64,000 nucleotides of DNA, taken from Bin80 sp964291275 (GTDB taxonomy: Bacteria > Bacteroidota > Rhodothermia > Rhodothermales > Bin80). Location: positions 620,001 to 684,000 of the forward strand of contig OZ219800.1 of NCBI GenBank assembly GCA_964291275.2, written 5' to 3'. Below, in pieces: positions 9,319-18,628 of the stretch. Below the pieces are notes generated by a model. It was given only the letters and a program-made list of their open reading frames with translations, was not told where the DNA came from and searched no databases. The position numbers were made by a program, and so were the translations under genes. Numbering within the stretch: position 1 is the first letter of the stretch; every line of letters begins with the position of its first letter.

Positions 9319-9399
9319 GATTTTGAATGGTCAAAGCGAAAGTTACGCCAATCTCGTTAAAGGTTGGGGCGTTCCAGTATTTATGGATCAATGGAGCAG

Positions 9400-10272
9400 A
9401 TGATCTATGGCATCACCGGAAATACGGCCAAAGATGAACTTTGGCCACTGGTCCAGCAGTTGAAAAACTGGATGGATAAAAAGAATATTGCCTATCAATT
9501 ACACACTTCTATTGTAGATGGCCTACTGAAGCGCGCCATGATATCGGCTGAAAATGTGGAAAACATTTCTGCGAGTAAGCTGACGCAAACGAGCGATATA
9601 ATCTTGTCGATCGGAGGAGATGGAACACTGATGCACACGGCCTTTGAGGTTGGGACGTCAGACATACCCATTCTCGGGATAAACATTGGATACCTCGGAT
9701 TTCTGGCTGATGTTGAAGCCAGTAAGATCCAACACGCTGTACAACTCCTAGAGGACGGACGATATACAATCGAAGAGCGAATGGTTCTGGCCTTGTCCGG
9801 CCCCCACACAGGTCTAGCGCTCAATGACATCGTAATCACGCGAAAGCCTGCGAGTGGGCTTTCGGCTATAGATATCCAGGTCGACGCTACCCGGCTGAAC
9901 CGTTATTGGGGTGACGGATTGATCATCGCCACTCCAACTGGATCAACGGCCTACTCGCTGGCGGTTGGCGGACCTATAGTGATGCCTGGCAGTAACGTGG
10001 TGATTGTCAGTCCTGTAGCCCCGCACAGTCTGACTGTACGTCCAATCGTGTTGCCTGCACAAGCAGTACTGACCATCCAGTTGGCCGCGGTTTCTTCGGA
10101 TTGCACCATTGCCCTGGATGGGCGGACGCACACGATTGCCGGAAAGAAAACCCCCTATACTGTGCGTCGAGCAAATCATTCAATCCGGCTGGTCAGGTTC
10201 GAGGACATGCATTATTTCAGTACATTGCGATCGAAACTTTCCTGGGGGATGGGACCACAGACGCTCATATGA
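9400..10272 (+). CDS. nadK: NAD kinase
   Basis: Phosphorylates NAD to NADP with ATP or polyphosphate. The family hallmark GGDGT lies in ILSIGGDGTLMHTAF; PTGSTAYSLAVGGPIVMP follows, and a later acidic/Arg segment (CTIALDGRT) matches the usual C-terminal motif. I chose the ATG at 9400 (MIYGITGN) because NadK proteins normally begin with such a strand; a TTG at 9364 and an ATG at 9391 would add 12 or 3 residues. The stop overlaps the start of the lipoprotein gene by four bases (ATGA), so the two are translationally coupled. Confidence 0.93.
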   Translation: MIYGITGNTAKDELWPLVQQLKNWMDKKNIAYQLHTSIVDGLLKRAMISAENVENISASKLTQTSDIILSIGGDGTLMHTAFEVGTSDIPILGINIGYLGFLADVEASKIQHAVQLLEDGRYTIEERMVLALSGPHTGLALNDIVITRKPASGLSAIDIQVDATRLNRYWGDGLIIATPTGSTAYSLAVGGPIVMPGSNVVIVSPVAPHSLTVRPIVLPAQAVLTIQLAAVSSDCTIALDGRTHTIAGKKTPYTVRRANHSIRLVRFEDMHYFSTLRSKLSWGMGPQTLI

Positions 10273-11027
10273 GAAGGATCGCCTTAGTCTGTGCATTAGT
10301 TGCAGCCGGATGTGCCGGCACTCGCACCTCAGTCGTAGATCCGGTCAATCCCTCGAACTTCTACGTGTCTGAAACTGTCCTCGACAGCATCTGGGCACAT
10401 CCTATCCCGACCTCCATTAAGGCACAAGGTCAGCTATCCATGGATACGCCGATCCACTCTGGAACGGTGGTGGCTGATATTTCGCACAGGCGCGGAGATT
10501 CTCTTCTGATGGCCTTCACTGTTCGCGGTCTTGGTATTGAGGTCGGACAGGCCCTGGTAACTCAGGACAGCATCTTTTTCTATGACCGCCTTAAACAATC
10601 ACTCCACACTGCAGGTAGTAACCATCCTGCCTTACCAGCGATATTTACTGTCCAGGACGCAATCGAGAAGTTACTTGGCCTGGTACGCCCCACACATCAA
10701 CTACACATGCAGTTGGAGCAAAGACAGGATCGTCTCGTACTCACGGATACGCTTCAAAACAGGAGCTACACCGTCGATACCAGGCTTTGGCGCATTATTC
10801 ATGTGGAGGAACGGGATTCGACTGACACGCTTACCGAATCATTGCATTTCAGCGATTTTTTCACCGTTGGAGAGACACAATTTCCACGGCGGGTGATCTA
10901 CCGTAGCCCGGCTTCGGACATAAACGCCATTCTCCATTATCGTTCGATCCAGATTAACGAACGAATCGTTTCAATGGCATTGGACCTTCCCGACAAGGTA
11001 AGCCGTATTTCGCTCCCTGAACGATAA
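10269..11027 (+). CDS. Outer-membrane lipoprotein, DUF4292/LolB-like
   Basis: A 252-residue lipoprotein. The ATG at 10269 overlaps the nadK stop (ATGA) and gives a perfect lipoprotein signal: basic MRR, a hydrophobic stretch and the lipobox VAAGC. The mature part is beta-rich with charged turns and resembles the DUF4292 lipoproteins of Bacteroidota, which are distantly related to LolA/LolB lipid-binding folds. Translational coupling to nadK is conspicuous, but no functional link is known to me. A longer in-frame reading from 10101 lies inside nadK and is not used. Confidence 0.75.
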   Translation: MRRIALVCALVAAGCAGTRTSVVDPVNPSNFYVSETVLDSIWAHPIPTSIKAQGQLSMDTPIHSGTVVADISHRRGDSLLMAFTVRGLGIEVGQALVTQDSIFFYDRLKQSLHTAGSNHPALPAIFTVQDAIEKLLGLVRPTHQLHMQLEQRQDRLVLTDTLQNRSYTVDTRLWRIIHVEERDSTDTLTESLHFSDFFTVGETQFPRRVIYRSPASDINAILHYRSIQINERIVSMALDLPDKVSRISLPER

Positions 11028-11046
11028 TCGGTGCGCGACTTGTATC

Positions 11047-11451
11047 TTAAATCCATTCTTCCAACCTTAATAAAAACGTCCGGCGAATAGACTCGCAGAA
11101 ATCCCTCGCTTTTTGAGTCTCGGTGGCTTCTGCATACAGATAGTTGGAGGCCCTCAGTACTGCGACAAACAACTCTACGGTTTGCACCTCACCGGTATCC
11201 TGATCAACCACACACGGCTTCTTTCCTAAATAATCCACAAATAATCGATCGCCGGCCTTATGGTTATGGCGCATCACCGGATCCACATTAGCAGAGCACC
11301 AATTTCGATACAGATCGAAATAGCGACCGTACTGGTACCCCTTCGTGTGCGCCGCAATATACTCCTTCCAAAGCTGCATCAGGGCCAGCGTTCGGTGTTT
11401 GGGGTATAACTTCCTGAAAGACTTGATACTGGAACATCCCATGTTCCACAT
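11047..11451 (-). pseudogene. IS21-family transposase (istA) fragment
   Basis: The 134-residue frame carries the IstA core: LMQLWKEYIAAHTKGYQYGR, a stretch preceding the first catalytic Asp, and then RHNHKAGDRLFVDYLGKK. IstA normally exceeds 400 residues; here the N-terminal DNA-binding part and most of the DDE domain are gone, and the frame stops at 11047. Upstream sequence to about 11,640 holds further short frames in shifted phases. A possible istB remnant lies 22 kb away at 33,571-33,780. Confidence 0.7.
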
Positions 11452-11641
11452 CTTCCTGAGCAGGATGCAATGGGCCTTGGTTACGGAGTAGAATTATACG
11501 CATAAGCGTAGAGTCTTTTGGCATCAGTCCGAAGCGATTCTTAGTTTTTGCAGTCGTGATAATGCCCGCACTACTTCCGCAGGAGTTTTCCCCCGATAGA
11601 ACGGGTTGACCCACTTGTCCAACAACTTCTTGCGCTGCTAT

Positions 11642-12649
11642 TCAGATAACAGTTTCTTGTTGTCCTTTTTCATGGATTGTAATGTTTATGAGCTTGGACC
11701 TTTCTACTATTGTCAACCCATATAATGCTAGTGTTCTATTCACGCAGTTCTCCTGGATTAATGCTTCCTTCCTTTCCTCTGAAAGATTCAAGCCATCTAG
11801 TCCCACTAGTTCCAATTCTATTCCTTGAGATACATCCACCCCATGATGTTCCAACTTGCTGCTCAATTGATCGCACAACTTAGGTTCTTCAAGTCTGGAT
11901 TGAATTTCTCTAAGTCTATGAAGAAACAAGCTTGCCTCGTACAGCAATAATGTGCTTGTTCCGTCAAAGGTCTGACCAACACGACGACCAACTACATATG
12001 CATTACCATCAATATTCAATACGGCATTCACATTCTTTCGCCACAACTCTTTTTTCTCTTCATCCGTTATGGTAGGTGGCGCTACGCCTGATATTTTGGT
12101 AAATAGTTCTGGCCAATTTCGGAACATAATTTCTGGAAGTTTTTGGTCAACCCATCTGAGTCCTTTGGGATGTTTGTGCAGTCTAACGTCAACAAAGTAG
12201 GCGTCGGACTTTAGAATGTGTGCAAAAAGCAAGTAGTCAGATCTGGTAGAAAAACCATCTTTTCCGATACCCCTGGATAAATGAAAATGATGTAGTCCAT
12301 ATTGCAAAAGCATTTGGTCTGAACTATACTCTCGGATCTTCTTGCTCAACCACGGCGTCACGTTTTTTTCGAGTTCAAATCTCCTACAAAGTTTAGAGGC
12401 CATGCTTTTTGCCTCTCGTTCCTTCCGTGAGTTGCCAAGTTTGCTCAACGACATTTCCATTTCTCTGGACATGTAAACGGTGCGGGGCACTGGTTCGACA
12501 TGCCGTTCCAATATCTCGAACCACTTCGCCAAGAGATGATTTATATCCATCTCCAATACGGCTTTTGAAAGTATTCCACAGGTTGCGATCCCGCTAAGGA
12601 TTATGTCCCTTAAGTCACGCTCGAAATCTATGTACAATTTGCCGCTCAC
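11642..12649 (-). CDS. Uncharacterised protein beside decayed methyltransferase-HNH gene
   Basis: I do not recognise this family. The frame is open from 12784, but its first part overlaps the neighbouring pseudogene, so a GTG at 12649 (about 335 residues) is the likelier start. Visible features are a YGLHHFHLSRGI segment, then YLLFAHIL and YFVDVRLHKHP, so several His residues lie close together on predicted strands and could be metal- or nucleic-acid-binding. A charged, helical C-terminal third follows. It starts 15 bases after the decayed methyltransferase-HNH gene on the same strand, so it may be a restriction or anti-phage partner; this is inference from context only. Confidence 0.5.
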   Translation of the reverse strand: MSGKLYIDFERDLRDIILSGIATCGILSKAVLEMDINHLLAKWFEILERHVEPVPRTVYMSREMEMSLSKLGNSRKEREAKSMASKLCRRFELEKNVTPWLSKKIREYSSDQMLLQYGLHHFHLSRGIGKDGFSTRSDYLLFAHILKSDAYFVDVRLHKHPKGLRWVDQKLPEIMFRNWPELFTKISGVAPPTITDEEKKELWRKNVNAVLNIDGNAYVVGRRVGQTFDGTSTLLLYEASLFLHRLREIQSRLEEPKLCDQLSSKLEHHGVDVSQGIELELVGLDGLNLSEERKEALIQENCVNRTLALYGLTIVERSKLINITIHEKGQQETVI

Positions 12650-12663
12650 TTCTATAGCTGCGT

Positions 12664-13420
12664 TCAGTGTCCACTCGCCATGTTCTCCAACTTCTTGCTC
12701 TGCCACCTTAGGCCGGACAGCGTGTAATTGTTGCTTTTCAGCCGATTGCACGGCCAGCACAGCAATACATGGTTGGTTATGCAATTCAACCCACCGTCTG
12801 ATCTGGGCGTGTTGTGATCGAATTGTAAGTACCGCGAATCATCCAATGCCTTGTCGCACCCTTGGCACGCTGATCCGTGCTGGTTGATATGGTGGGCATA
12901 CATTTCCCGACGGTTCATACGCTTGCCTTTCGGTTCTCGGTACCTTTGCTGGTCCGAAGTATGGTGCAGACTCCTCTCCAGCGTCCGTCCGCTCCAGTAC
13001 TCGATCCGTGAAATGCACTTCTCCGAATACTCCAACTTCGTTGTGCAGCCCTGAGTGGACGAATTCCTGGGCCTTTGGCCAGATGTCTATTCCAATCCAT
13101 TGCCATTTCAGTTCTCAGCCGCTAAACATGTGGTCGCACAACCGGCAAAGGATCAAATACTAGATCGCCCTTGTTCGAGGTTGCATTGATCATTCGTTCG
13201 TACAAACCAAGCGGTTTCTGCATAGGATAGACGGCATGTTCCTTAGACGTTCTACCAACCATGTCAATATCCCAGTCGTCCTTCATGCCAACCATTGTGT
13301 ACCAACCTATCTCGTTCTTGTATTCTCGCACGCCTTTGAATCTGTCAAGCTACGGAAGGTTTTCCGTGCAGATGAACTACTTGATCAGCCAGTTCGAATC
13401 CCCGGTATGGAGAACTAATG
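12664..13420 (-). pseudogene. Decayed DNA methyltransferase-HNH fusion gene
   Basis: On the minus strand, pieces in three frames line up with the methyltransferase at 54-1283. First comes YPMQKPLGLYERMI, then DLVFDP (13,122-13,331), whose continuation GCATTCLAAEN lies in a shifted frame, then WQWIGIDIWPK. Last is an HNH domain (CQGC, LQFDHNT, CWPCNRLKSNN) at 12,664-13,035. At least two frameshifts separate them, and the DPPF half is missing upstream. It is a dead relative of the first gene and shares its fused architecture. Confidence 0.72.
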
Positions 13421-13699
13421 CTCTATGAAACGAGACCCGTCAAATACTGTTGGAAGGCAACGACAAATCCAAGATCCAGCCTAAACCGACCGAGCAAAAT
13501 CCCTGTTATATAGTCCGGTTTAGCGTATAATTCCTCTACTTCGCGTGAATTGAGGTTGGATTAGAATCTCACCGTGCATGGGTTGTTTCGTGGATAGGAC
13601 AGGCATCAGTCATACTTAGTATAGGCCGCCCTAACACGTGTACAATAACGGCAAACCCTATTCGTAGGCCCCGAAAATGAACTTGTTCCCCAATATGGA

Positions 13700-14141
13700 T
13701 ATTGAGATCCAAGTAATCGCTCGAAGAGCCACAGGCAAGAGCTAAAGGGCGACGTAAACGCACAGTTCGAACTAGGAGTAGCCTTTGGCGAAGACAATGG
13801 CGTTCTCCAGAATTACAGATTGTCCGCCCAGTGGCAGAGGAAAACAGCGGAGCAGGGCCCCCCTCGCGCAGTACTGGCTGGGCATCTCCTAAACTACTTC
13901 GGCGTGGGCGTGAAGCAAGACTCCATGGAACCCTACATATGGGCCAGCTTGGCAAGGTAGGACTGGCAATAATAGAGGGCAACGTAGCCACGCAAGGGCT
14001 GGGAGAACTCGAACTAACCCATCTAACGAATTGATTGACGAATTCTAGCTCGAAATAACGCCAGCCCAGTTACTAAAGGCTCAGGGCCTGGCACTTGAGC
14101 GCTTCAATAAAATCGAGGCCCGCGAAGCACAGAACCGCTAG
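13700..14141 (+). pseudogene. Decayed Sel1-repeat protein gene (first copy)
   Basis: Readable fragments show the Sel1 pattern: LKGDVNAQFELGVAFGED, NGVLQNYRLSAQWQ, YFGVGVKQDS and PYIWASLAR. After internal stops a tail follows, ITPAQLLKAQGLALERF, which is the usual end of secreted Sel1 proteins. Stops and frame changes around 13,960-14,060 rule out a functional product. The closing words match those of the second copy at 14,849-15,297, suggesting two related genes decaying on either side of hicBA. Confidence 0.6.
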
Positions 14142-14286
14142 ATTCCAACCCTGGAGGGAATGTCGGCAACGTAATACGCATCATAGAGCAACGCCCCCCT
14201 GCAACCGACCAATAACCAGACACTTTTAAGTCTCGCATCCGTATACTGTGTCCCTAGAATACGGAGACATCATACACAAACCACCA

Positions 14287-14601
14287 ATGGCACAAACCTT
14301 TTCTGTTACTGTTTTTGTATGTGAAGATGGTACACTGGCGGTCACTGATAGCGATATTATAGGACTGATAATTGAGGTCAGCACATACGACGAGTTGTTG
14401 GTTGAACTTCCGCGAGTTGCTTCTGACTTATTGCAGTTAAACCATGGCTTAACTGATGAACAAATCGCAAAAGCTATGTTGCGCATAGAGTTTGAGCTCG
14501 TCACAGACTCTGTTCCCCAACAAAAACCCAGTTCCTTGACTTCACTACCAGGAGTGTTCTGGGGTAGCAACGAACGCTCACGCTCTCTTCAATATGCGTA
14601 A
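14287..14601 (+). CDS. HicB-like antitoxin (DUF1902 type)
   Basis: A 104-residue protein ending three bases before the hicA-like gene. The N-terminal strand pattern (FSVTVFVCEDGTLAVTDSD) followed by GLIIEVSTYDELLVELP matches the partial RNase-H-like fold of HicB antitoxins, in their DUF1902 variant. I chose the ATG at 14287 (MAQTFSV); a GTG at 14248 would add 13 residues before the conserved strand. The predicted role is to neutralise the following toxin and repress the operon. The antitoxin-first gene order is less common for hic loci, but is known. Confidence 0.75.
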   Translation: MAQTFSVTVFVCEDGTLAVTDSDIIGLIIEVSTYDELLVELPRVASDLLQLNHGLTDEQIAKAMLRIEFELVTDSVPQQKPSSLTSLPGVFWGSNERSRSLQYA

Positions 14602-14604
14602 GCT

Positions 14605-14793
14605 ATGGCGGGGTATGAACGGAAGATTTTGAAGCTCCTAAAAAGGAATGGATTCTCCGTAAAACGTAACCCGCGAGGCAGTCACGTAATCTGGGGCAAT
14701 GGTAAGATAAATGTGTCTGTTCCAGCAAAAATAAAAAAACGCCATACGGCCAACGCAATACTCAAAGCCGCGGGGATCAACAAAAAGTTTTAG
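14605..14793 (+). CDS. hicA: HicA-like mRNA interferase toxin
   Basis: A 62-residue double-stranded RNA-binding-like toxin. The motif GSHVIWGNG with the catalytic His, the preceding KLLKRNGFSVKRN helix-strand, and the KKRHTANAILKAAGI C-terminal helix are all typical of HicA. It follows the antitoxin gene with a three-base gap. The length is full and no lesion is seen, so the pair could be functional. Confidence 0.87.
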   Translation: MAGYERKILKLLKRNGFSVKRNPRGSHVIWGNGKINVSVPAKIKKRHTANAILKAAGINKKF

Positions 14794-14848
14794 ACCAATC
14801 TTCACTACTTGGGACTAAATCCTTGATCGTATATATTGAAACAGTCAC

Positions 14849-15297
14849 GTGACCAAGACAGCCACACTCATCGCAGCAGCCCTTTTGATTGTAGCGGGAG
14901 CAGCAATGGGGCAAAGCATAGGAGATCTGCAGGCAAAGGCGGAACAGGGAGACGCACAAGCGCGGTACGGACTAGGCAACAGCTACTACCATGGAGGGGG
15001 CGTCCCAGAGAATTACAGACTGGCTGCTCAGTATGGGAAAAAGCCGCGGATCAAGGACACGTATAAGCGCAATTCGAACTGGGCATGGCTAATCTGGATT
15101 CTACCCGTAACCCCCTAGGCATGTACATTGGCATGAGGAACGCCTACATCTGGCTCATCAGCATACAAGAGGCCCAAGATCTAGCCCTTCAAAAACACGA
15201 AGAGGTCGAGGTTGCAAATCGCAGAACCGCTAGATTCCAGCCCCAGGGGAATGCCAGCAGAGAGTTAAACCGTAATTTGGTGCAATTAAGTATATAG
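14849..15297 (+). pseudogene. Decayed secreted Sel1-repeat protein gene (second copy)
   Basis: A GTG start gives a good signal peptide (TLIAAALLIVAGAAMGQS), then one clear Sel1 repeat (AEQGDAQARYGLGNSYYHGG, GVPENYRLAAQYG). A frameshift near 15,030 and a TAA at 15,064-15,066 break it. The continuation (FELGMANLD, NAYIWLISIQEAQDL) is in another frame. The translation ends shortly before lpdA. Together with 13,700-14,141 it indicates a former pair of Sel1 genes. Confidence 0.65.
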
Positions 15298-15312
15298 ACC
15301 CTTTAATAAATC

Positions 15313-16731
15313 ATGGCAGATACCTTTGATATCATTGTTGTCGGGACAGGTCCCGGCGGATACGAAACGGCCATACGCGCCACGCAACTCGGATTCAAAA
15401 CGGCAGTCGTCGAAAAAGACAAACTGGGGGGAGTGTGCCTGAACGTAGGCTGCATCCCTACCAAAGCACTTTTGAAGAGCGCAGAAGTGGCTTCTTACGC
15501 CAATCACTTGGGTGCCTACGGCTTAGAGCTTGAAGGAAAAATTACAGCGAATTTTCCAAGTGTTATTCAACGGAGTCGGAAGGTAGCTGCGAAAATGAAC
15601 TCCGGCGTGCAATACCTCATGAAGAAAAATGGCATTGAGGTCGTCTTCGGACACGCAAAACTAGCGGGAGGCGGTGCATTAAGCGTTACGCCATCCGTTA
15701 ATATGGATGACAAACGCATAGGAACAGCACGCACACTCCGGGCAAAGCACATTATCCTTGCAACGGGCGCCCGTGCAAGAGAAATTCCACCTTTGCCTAT
15801 AGATGGCAAGAACATTATTGATTATAGGGGGGCATTGCTGCAGGAAACACGTCCGAACCGACTCTTGATTGCCGGTGCCGGTGCTATCGGAGTAGAGTTT
15901 GCCTACTTCTATCACCACATGGGCACACAAGTCCACTTAGTGGAGCTCCTGGATCGTATCGTGCCAATTGAGGACGAGGATGTATCTAAGCAACTGGCGC
16001 GCTCATTCAAAAAAGCCGGCATCAAGGTTCGCACCAGCGCAAGCGTAGAGCGTGTAGAACAAGGTAGCGATGCCTTGAAAGTACATCTGAAGACTGCCCG
16101 AAAGAATGAGGTTGTAGAAGTTGATCAGGTTCTTAGCTCAGTCGGAATCACTGGAAATATCGAAGACTTGGGCTTGGAAAAAGTTGGGATAGAAACTGAT
16201 CGTGGATTCATCAAGACTGACGAATTTTCCCGCACCCAGGTGCAGGGCGTTTATGCAATCGGCGATGTAGCCGGCCCGCCTTGGTTAGCACACAAAGCCA
16301 GTCACGAAGGCATTATTTGCGTTGAAAAGATTGCCGGGCAGAACGTGCATGCACTGGATAGGGGAAATATCCCCGGATGCACCTATTGTCAACCCCAGAT
16401 TGCTTCGGTGGGATATACTGAAGCCAAGGCTCGTGAAGACGGATTGGATATCAAGGTTGGTAAGTTTCCATTCTCCGCATCTGGTAAAGCTTCGGCAGCC
16501 GGACATACTGATGGATTCGTAAAGATCATCTATGACGCGAAATACGGGGAGCTACTGGGTTGCCACGTGATTGGCCAAGATGCTACTGAGCTCATCGCGG
16601 AAGCCGTGACTGCCCGCACACTGGAAACCACCTACCATGAAATCCTGGACGCGGTACATCCACATCCAACGCTTTCGGAAGCAGTCATGGAGGCGACTCG
16701 TGATGCACTGGGGCAATCCATCAATATCTGA
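15313..16731 (+). CDS. lpdA: Dihydrolipoyl dehydrogenase
   Basis: A 472-residue flavoprotein disulfide reductase, the E3 subunit of 2-oxoacid dehydrogenase complexes. It has the FAD motif GTGPGGYETA at the N-terminus, the redox disulfide GGVCLNVGCIPTKALLKSA (about residues 38-56), the NAD motif GAGAIGVEFAYFY near 190, the second FAD motif YAIGDVAG near 315, and the C-terminal active-site HPHPTLSEAVMEA supplied to the partner subunit. All catalytic residues are present and the length is normal. No E1 or E2 gene is adjacent. It marks the left border of the defence- and transposon-rich island. Confidence 0.95.
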   Translation: MADTFDIIVVGTGPGGYETAIRATQLGFKTAVVEKDKLGGVCLNVGCIPTKALLKSAEVASYANHLGAYGLELEGKITANFPSVIQRSRKVAAKMNSGVQYLMKKNGIEVVFGHAKLAGGGALSVTPSVNMDDKRIGTARTLRAKHIILATGARAREIPPLPIDGKNIIDYRGALLQETRPNRLLIAGAGAIGVEFAYFYHHMGTQVHLVELLDRIVPIEDEDVSKQLARSFKKAGIKVRTSASVERVEQGSDALKVHLKTARKNEVVEVDQVLSSVGITGNIEDLGLEKVGIETDRGFIKTDEFSRTQVQGVYAIGDVAGPPWLAHKASHEGIICVEKIAGQNVHALDRGNIPGCTYCQPQIASVGYTEAKAREDGLDIKVGKFPFSASGKASAAGHTDGFVKIIYDAKYGELLGCHVIGQDATELIAEAVTARTLETTYHEILDAVHPHPTLSEAVMEATRDALGQSINI

Positions 16732-16815
16732 TCCTATCTCGTTGAGATGGGACACGCATTCCGCTTGAACTACTCCACCAATCCGGCGAAATATGTACTG
16801 GATTAAGAAAAAGAT

Positions 16816-17766
16816 CTATTTGACCGATCTTGACCACAGTCCTCGTTGCTCTTTCTTTGTGGGTGACTTTTTATAAGTCTCGGCAAGATAAACAGCAAAC
16901 TGCATACAGATTAATAGCATTAGACCGGACTCCTTTCTGGCTACTGCATTGACTTGATCGGACATCTGGTCGTCCTTCTCGGGTTGACCATGTCGTATAC
17001 CCGACCCTTTGTTGGTGAAACTCCATATAGCATTCATTGCGTCACAAAGAGTCGTGTGTACCTTGCCATCTTTTCGAATAGCAACAATTGCTGAACCTAG
17101 CGTTGGTTTGGGAGTCTCCTTTATGGTTACGGCTACAGACTCTAAGGCTTTAATACTTTCATTGATACTCTCTTTCCAGGCTTGTTTGTTTTGGTGTTCA
17201 ATTGCACTACGGAAATGTTTCTCGGCATTCGAATAGCCGTACTTGGGCAAGACTGAGAGCGTTTGTTTAATTGAATCCTTGTCAACCGGATTGGATACAG
17301 GAACAATTATCGGTTCCCCGCTGCTCATGTCAACATAATAGGGCATACCGAATTCCTCGAAAGTGTTGTCCAATAGGCGTACGAAATTACTACGAGGTTT
17401 TGGGCGGAATACGAACTCCAAGAAACCAAAAAAAGATATGCAATCTCGGGCTGCAAACTTTTTTGCCTCAGCAAGACGTTCCATTGCCATCTGAAGAATA
17501 CGGATGACTTGGCTAGAGTGTCCCTCCAAGAATACAGGTTTGTACTGGGCTGAAATCGTTTTGAGGTAGGAGTCATATTCGTCTAGACCCTTACCCAAGA
17601 AGTCCAAGTGCAATCTTCGGAGCACAAAATTCCATTCTTTTGTAGGGACATTTTTGGCATGTGGATAGTGTGCTACTTGGTGATGGAAAATTGTCCATAG
17701 CGCCTGACGAGCAACTGGTGTCAAATCGTCTAATTCAGCATGTTCAGGGAGGTTTGTGTAACACAT
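16816..17766 (-). CDS. Abortive-infection-like protein (AbiJ-type N-terminus, Abi C-terminal domain)
   Basis: A 316-residue soluble protein. The C-terminal part has the pattern AIWSFTNKGSGIRHGQ (about residues 250-270), characteristic of the HEPN-like Abi C-terminal domain. The middle region (SAIEHQNKQAWKESINESIKALESV) matches the helix before it in AbiJ-like proteins. Such proteins are thought to stop phage growth by killing or arresting the infected cell, often through RNA cleavage. It is the first defence-type gene after lpdA. The family placement is from memory of motif patterns. Confidence 0.6.
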   Translation of the reverse strand: MCYTNLPEHAELDDLTPVARQALWTIFHHQVAHYPHAKNVPTKEWNFVLRRLHLDFLGKGLDEYDSYLKTISAQYKPVFLEGHSSQVIRILQMAMERLAEAKKFAARDCISFFGFLEFVFRPKPRSNFVRLLDNTFEEFGMPYYVDMSSGEPIIVPVSNPVDKDSIKQTLSVLPKYGYSNAEKHFRSAIEHQNKQAWKESINESIKALESVAVTIKETPKPTLGSAIVAIRKDGKVHTTLCDAMNAIWSFTNKGSGIRHGQPEKDDQMSDQVNAVARKESGLMLLICMQFAVYLAETYKKSPTKKEQRGLWSRSVK

Positions 17767-18133
17767 TCTATCTCAATACCAGTCTGGATTTTAGTGAATT
17801 TGTGTCCCTTGGCTGGCTAGTGCCATAATTTCGCCCATAAGGTTGAACTCCGCACGAGGTTCATATGCCTGAACATGCACCGTATGGCTTCGTCTGGATT
17901 GTGGTAAATGCGGAACGCTTCTTTTATTCGACCTTCGTCGGCTGAAAGTGACCTGTGTTGAACTGGGTCCTAAGCTGGTCGCCATTTCTGTCAACATGTG
18001 CCTTAGATCTGACAAAATGTCCGATCGGTGAAGTAGCCCTACACGTATTGGCCTTGGAAATTGAAATTGCTGTGGAGGCATGCTTCTTGCGCCAATAGCT
18101 TCGTAAATCAATATTTTCGGAGGACAAGTAGCT
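17767..18133. other. Intergenic stretch, no gene seen
   Basis: About 370 bases between the Abi-like gene and the DUF2188 gene. Short open frames occur on both strands but none has a recognisable domain or a good start. The last 16 bases carry a strong ribosome-binding site for the next gene (GGAGG at 18,119-18,123). Confidence 0.5.
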
Positions 18134-18382
18134 ATGAGCAAGAAACAAGATCGAACTGTATATCGACGGCAGGATAGGAAATGGGTGAATAAGCGAAACG
18201 ACAGGCAGAGAGTATCCAGCGTCCATGATACTCAAAGGGAAGCAAAAGATGCAGCCACGAAGAATCTAAGGAATCAGGGCGGGGGCGAACTTACTATCTT
18301 AGGACGTAATGGGAGAATAAGAAGTAAGGATACGATTGCTCCCGGCCGTGACCCCAACCCTCCCAAGGATACCGAACACTGA
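18134..18382 (+). CDS. DUF2188 domain protein
   Basis: An 82-residue basic protein. After VYRRQDRKWVNKR it shows the DUF2188 pattern: TQREAKDAATKNLRNQ, GGELTILGRNGRIRSKDTI, and a DPNPPKD tail. DUF2188 proteins are small beta-alpha domains of unknown function, often in mobile or stress-related loci. A GGAGG ribosome-binding site ten bases before the ATG supports expression. It is followed, after a 246-base gap, by the RuvC-like and kinase genes. Confidence 0.8.
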   Translation: MSKKQDRTVYRRQDRKWVNKRNDRQRVSSVHDTQREAKDAATKNLRNQGGGELTILGRNGRIRSKDTIAPGRDPNPPKDTEH

Positions 18383-18628
18383 CTGGATTTTTTTCTACCC
18401 ACTGTAAATGATTTTCTGACTCACTTTCTAACTGAAAATATAATAAATGTACATCGCGCTCACGAAAGGGAATCTGCCGTTCTATGCCCTGTGTCAGCTA
18501 ACGCTATCATTAAGCTATCCATGGGATCATGGGTTATTGTCACTCAGTAACGGGAACTCTATTCCTGGTTGTTATGCTTATCTCAGTCCTCCGTTCGGTC
18601 AAGATCATTGTGTGTTAGCAAATCCGAG

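Noticed and set aside
10101..10268. N-terminal extension of the lipoprotein gene inside nadK
   Set aside because: The ATG at 10269 gives an exact lipoprotein signal and ATGA coupling; the extension lacks both.
12650..12784. Extra N-terminal 45 residues of the unknown gene at 11,642-12,649
   Set aside because: This part overlaps the HNH region of the neighbouring pseudogene in another frame, so it is probably not translated as drawn.
13380..13415. tRNA-like T-arm text (GTTCGAATCCCCGG)
   Set aside because: No matching acceptor, D or anticodon arm is present on either side; it lies in the decayed methyltransferase gene.
16735..16760. Possible terminator hairpin after lpdA (TATCTC...GAGATG)
   Set aside because: The stem is short and imperfect and no T-run follows.
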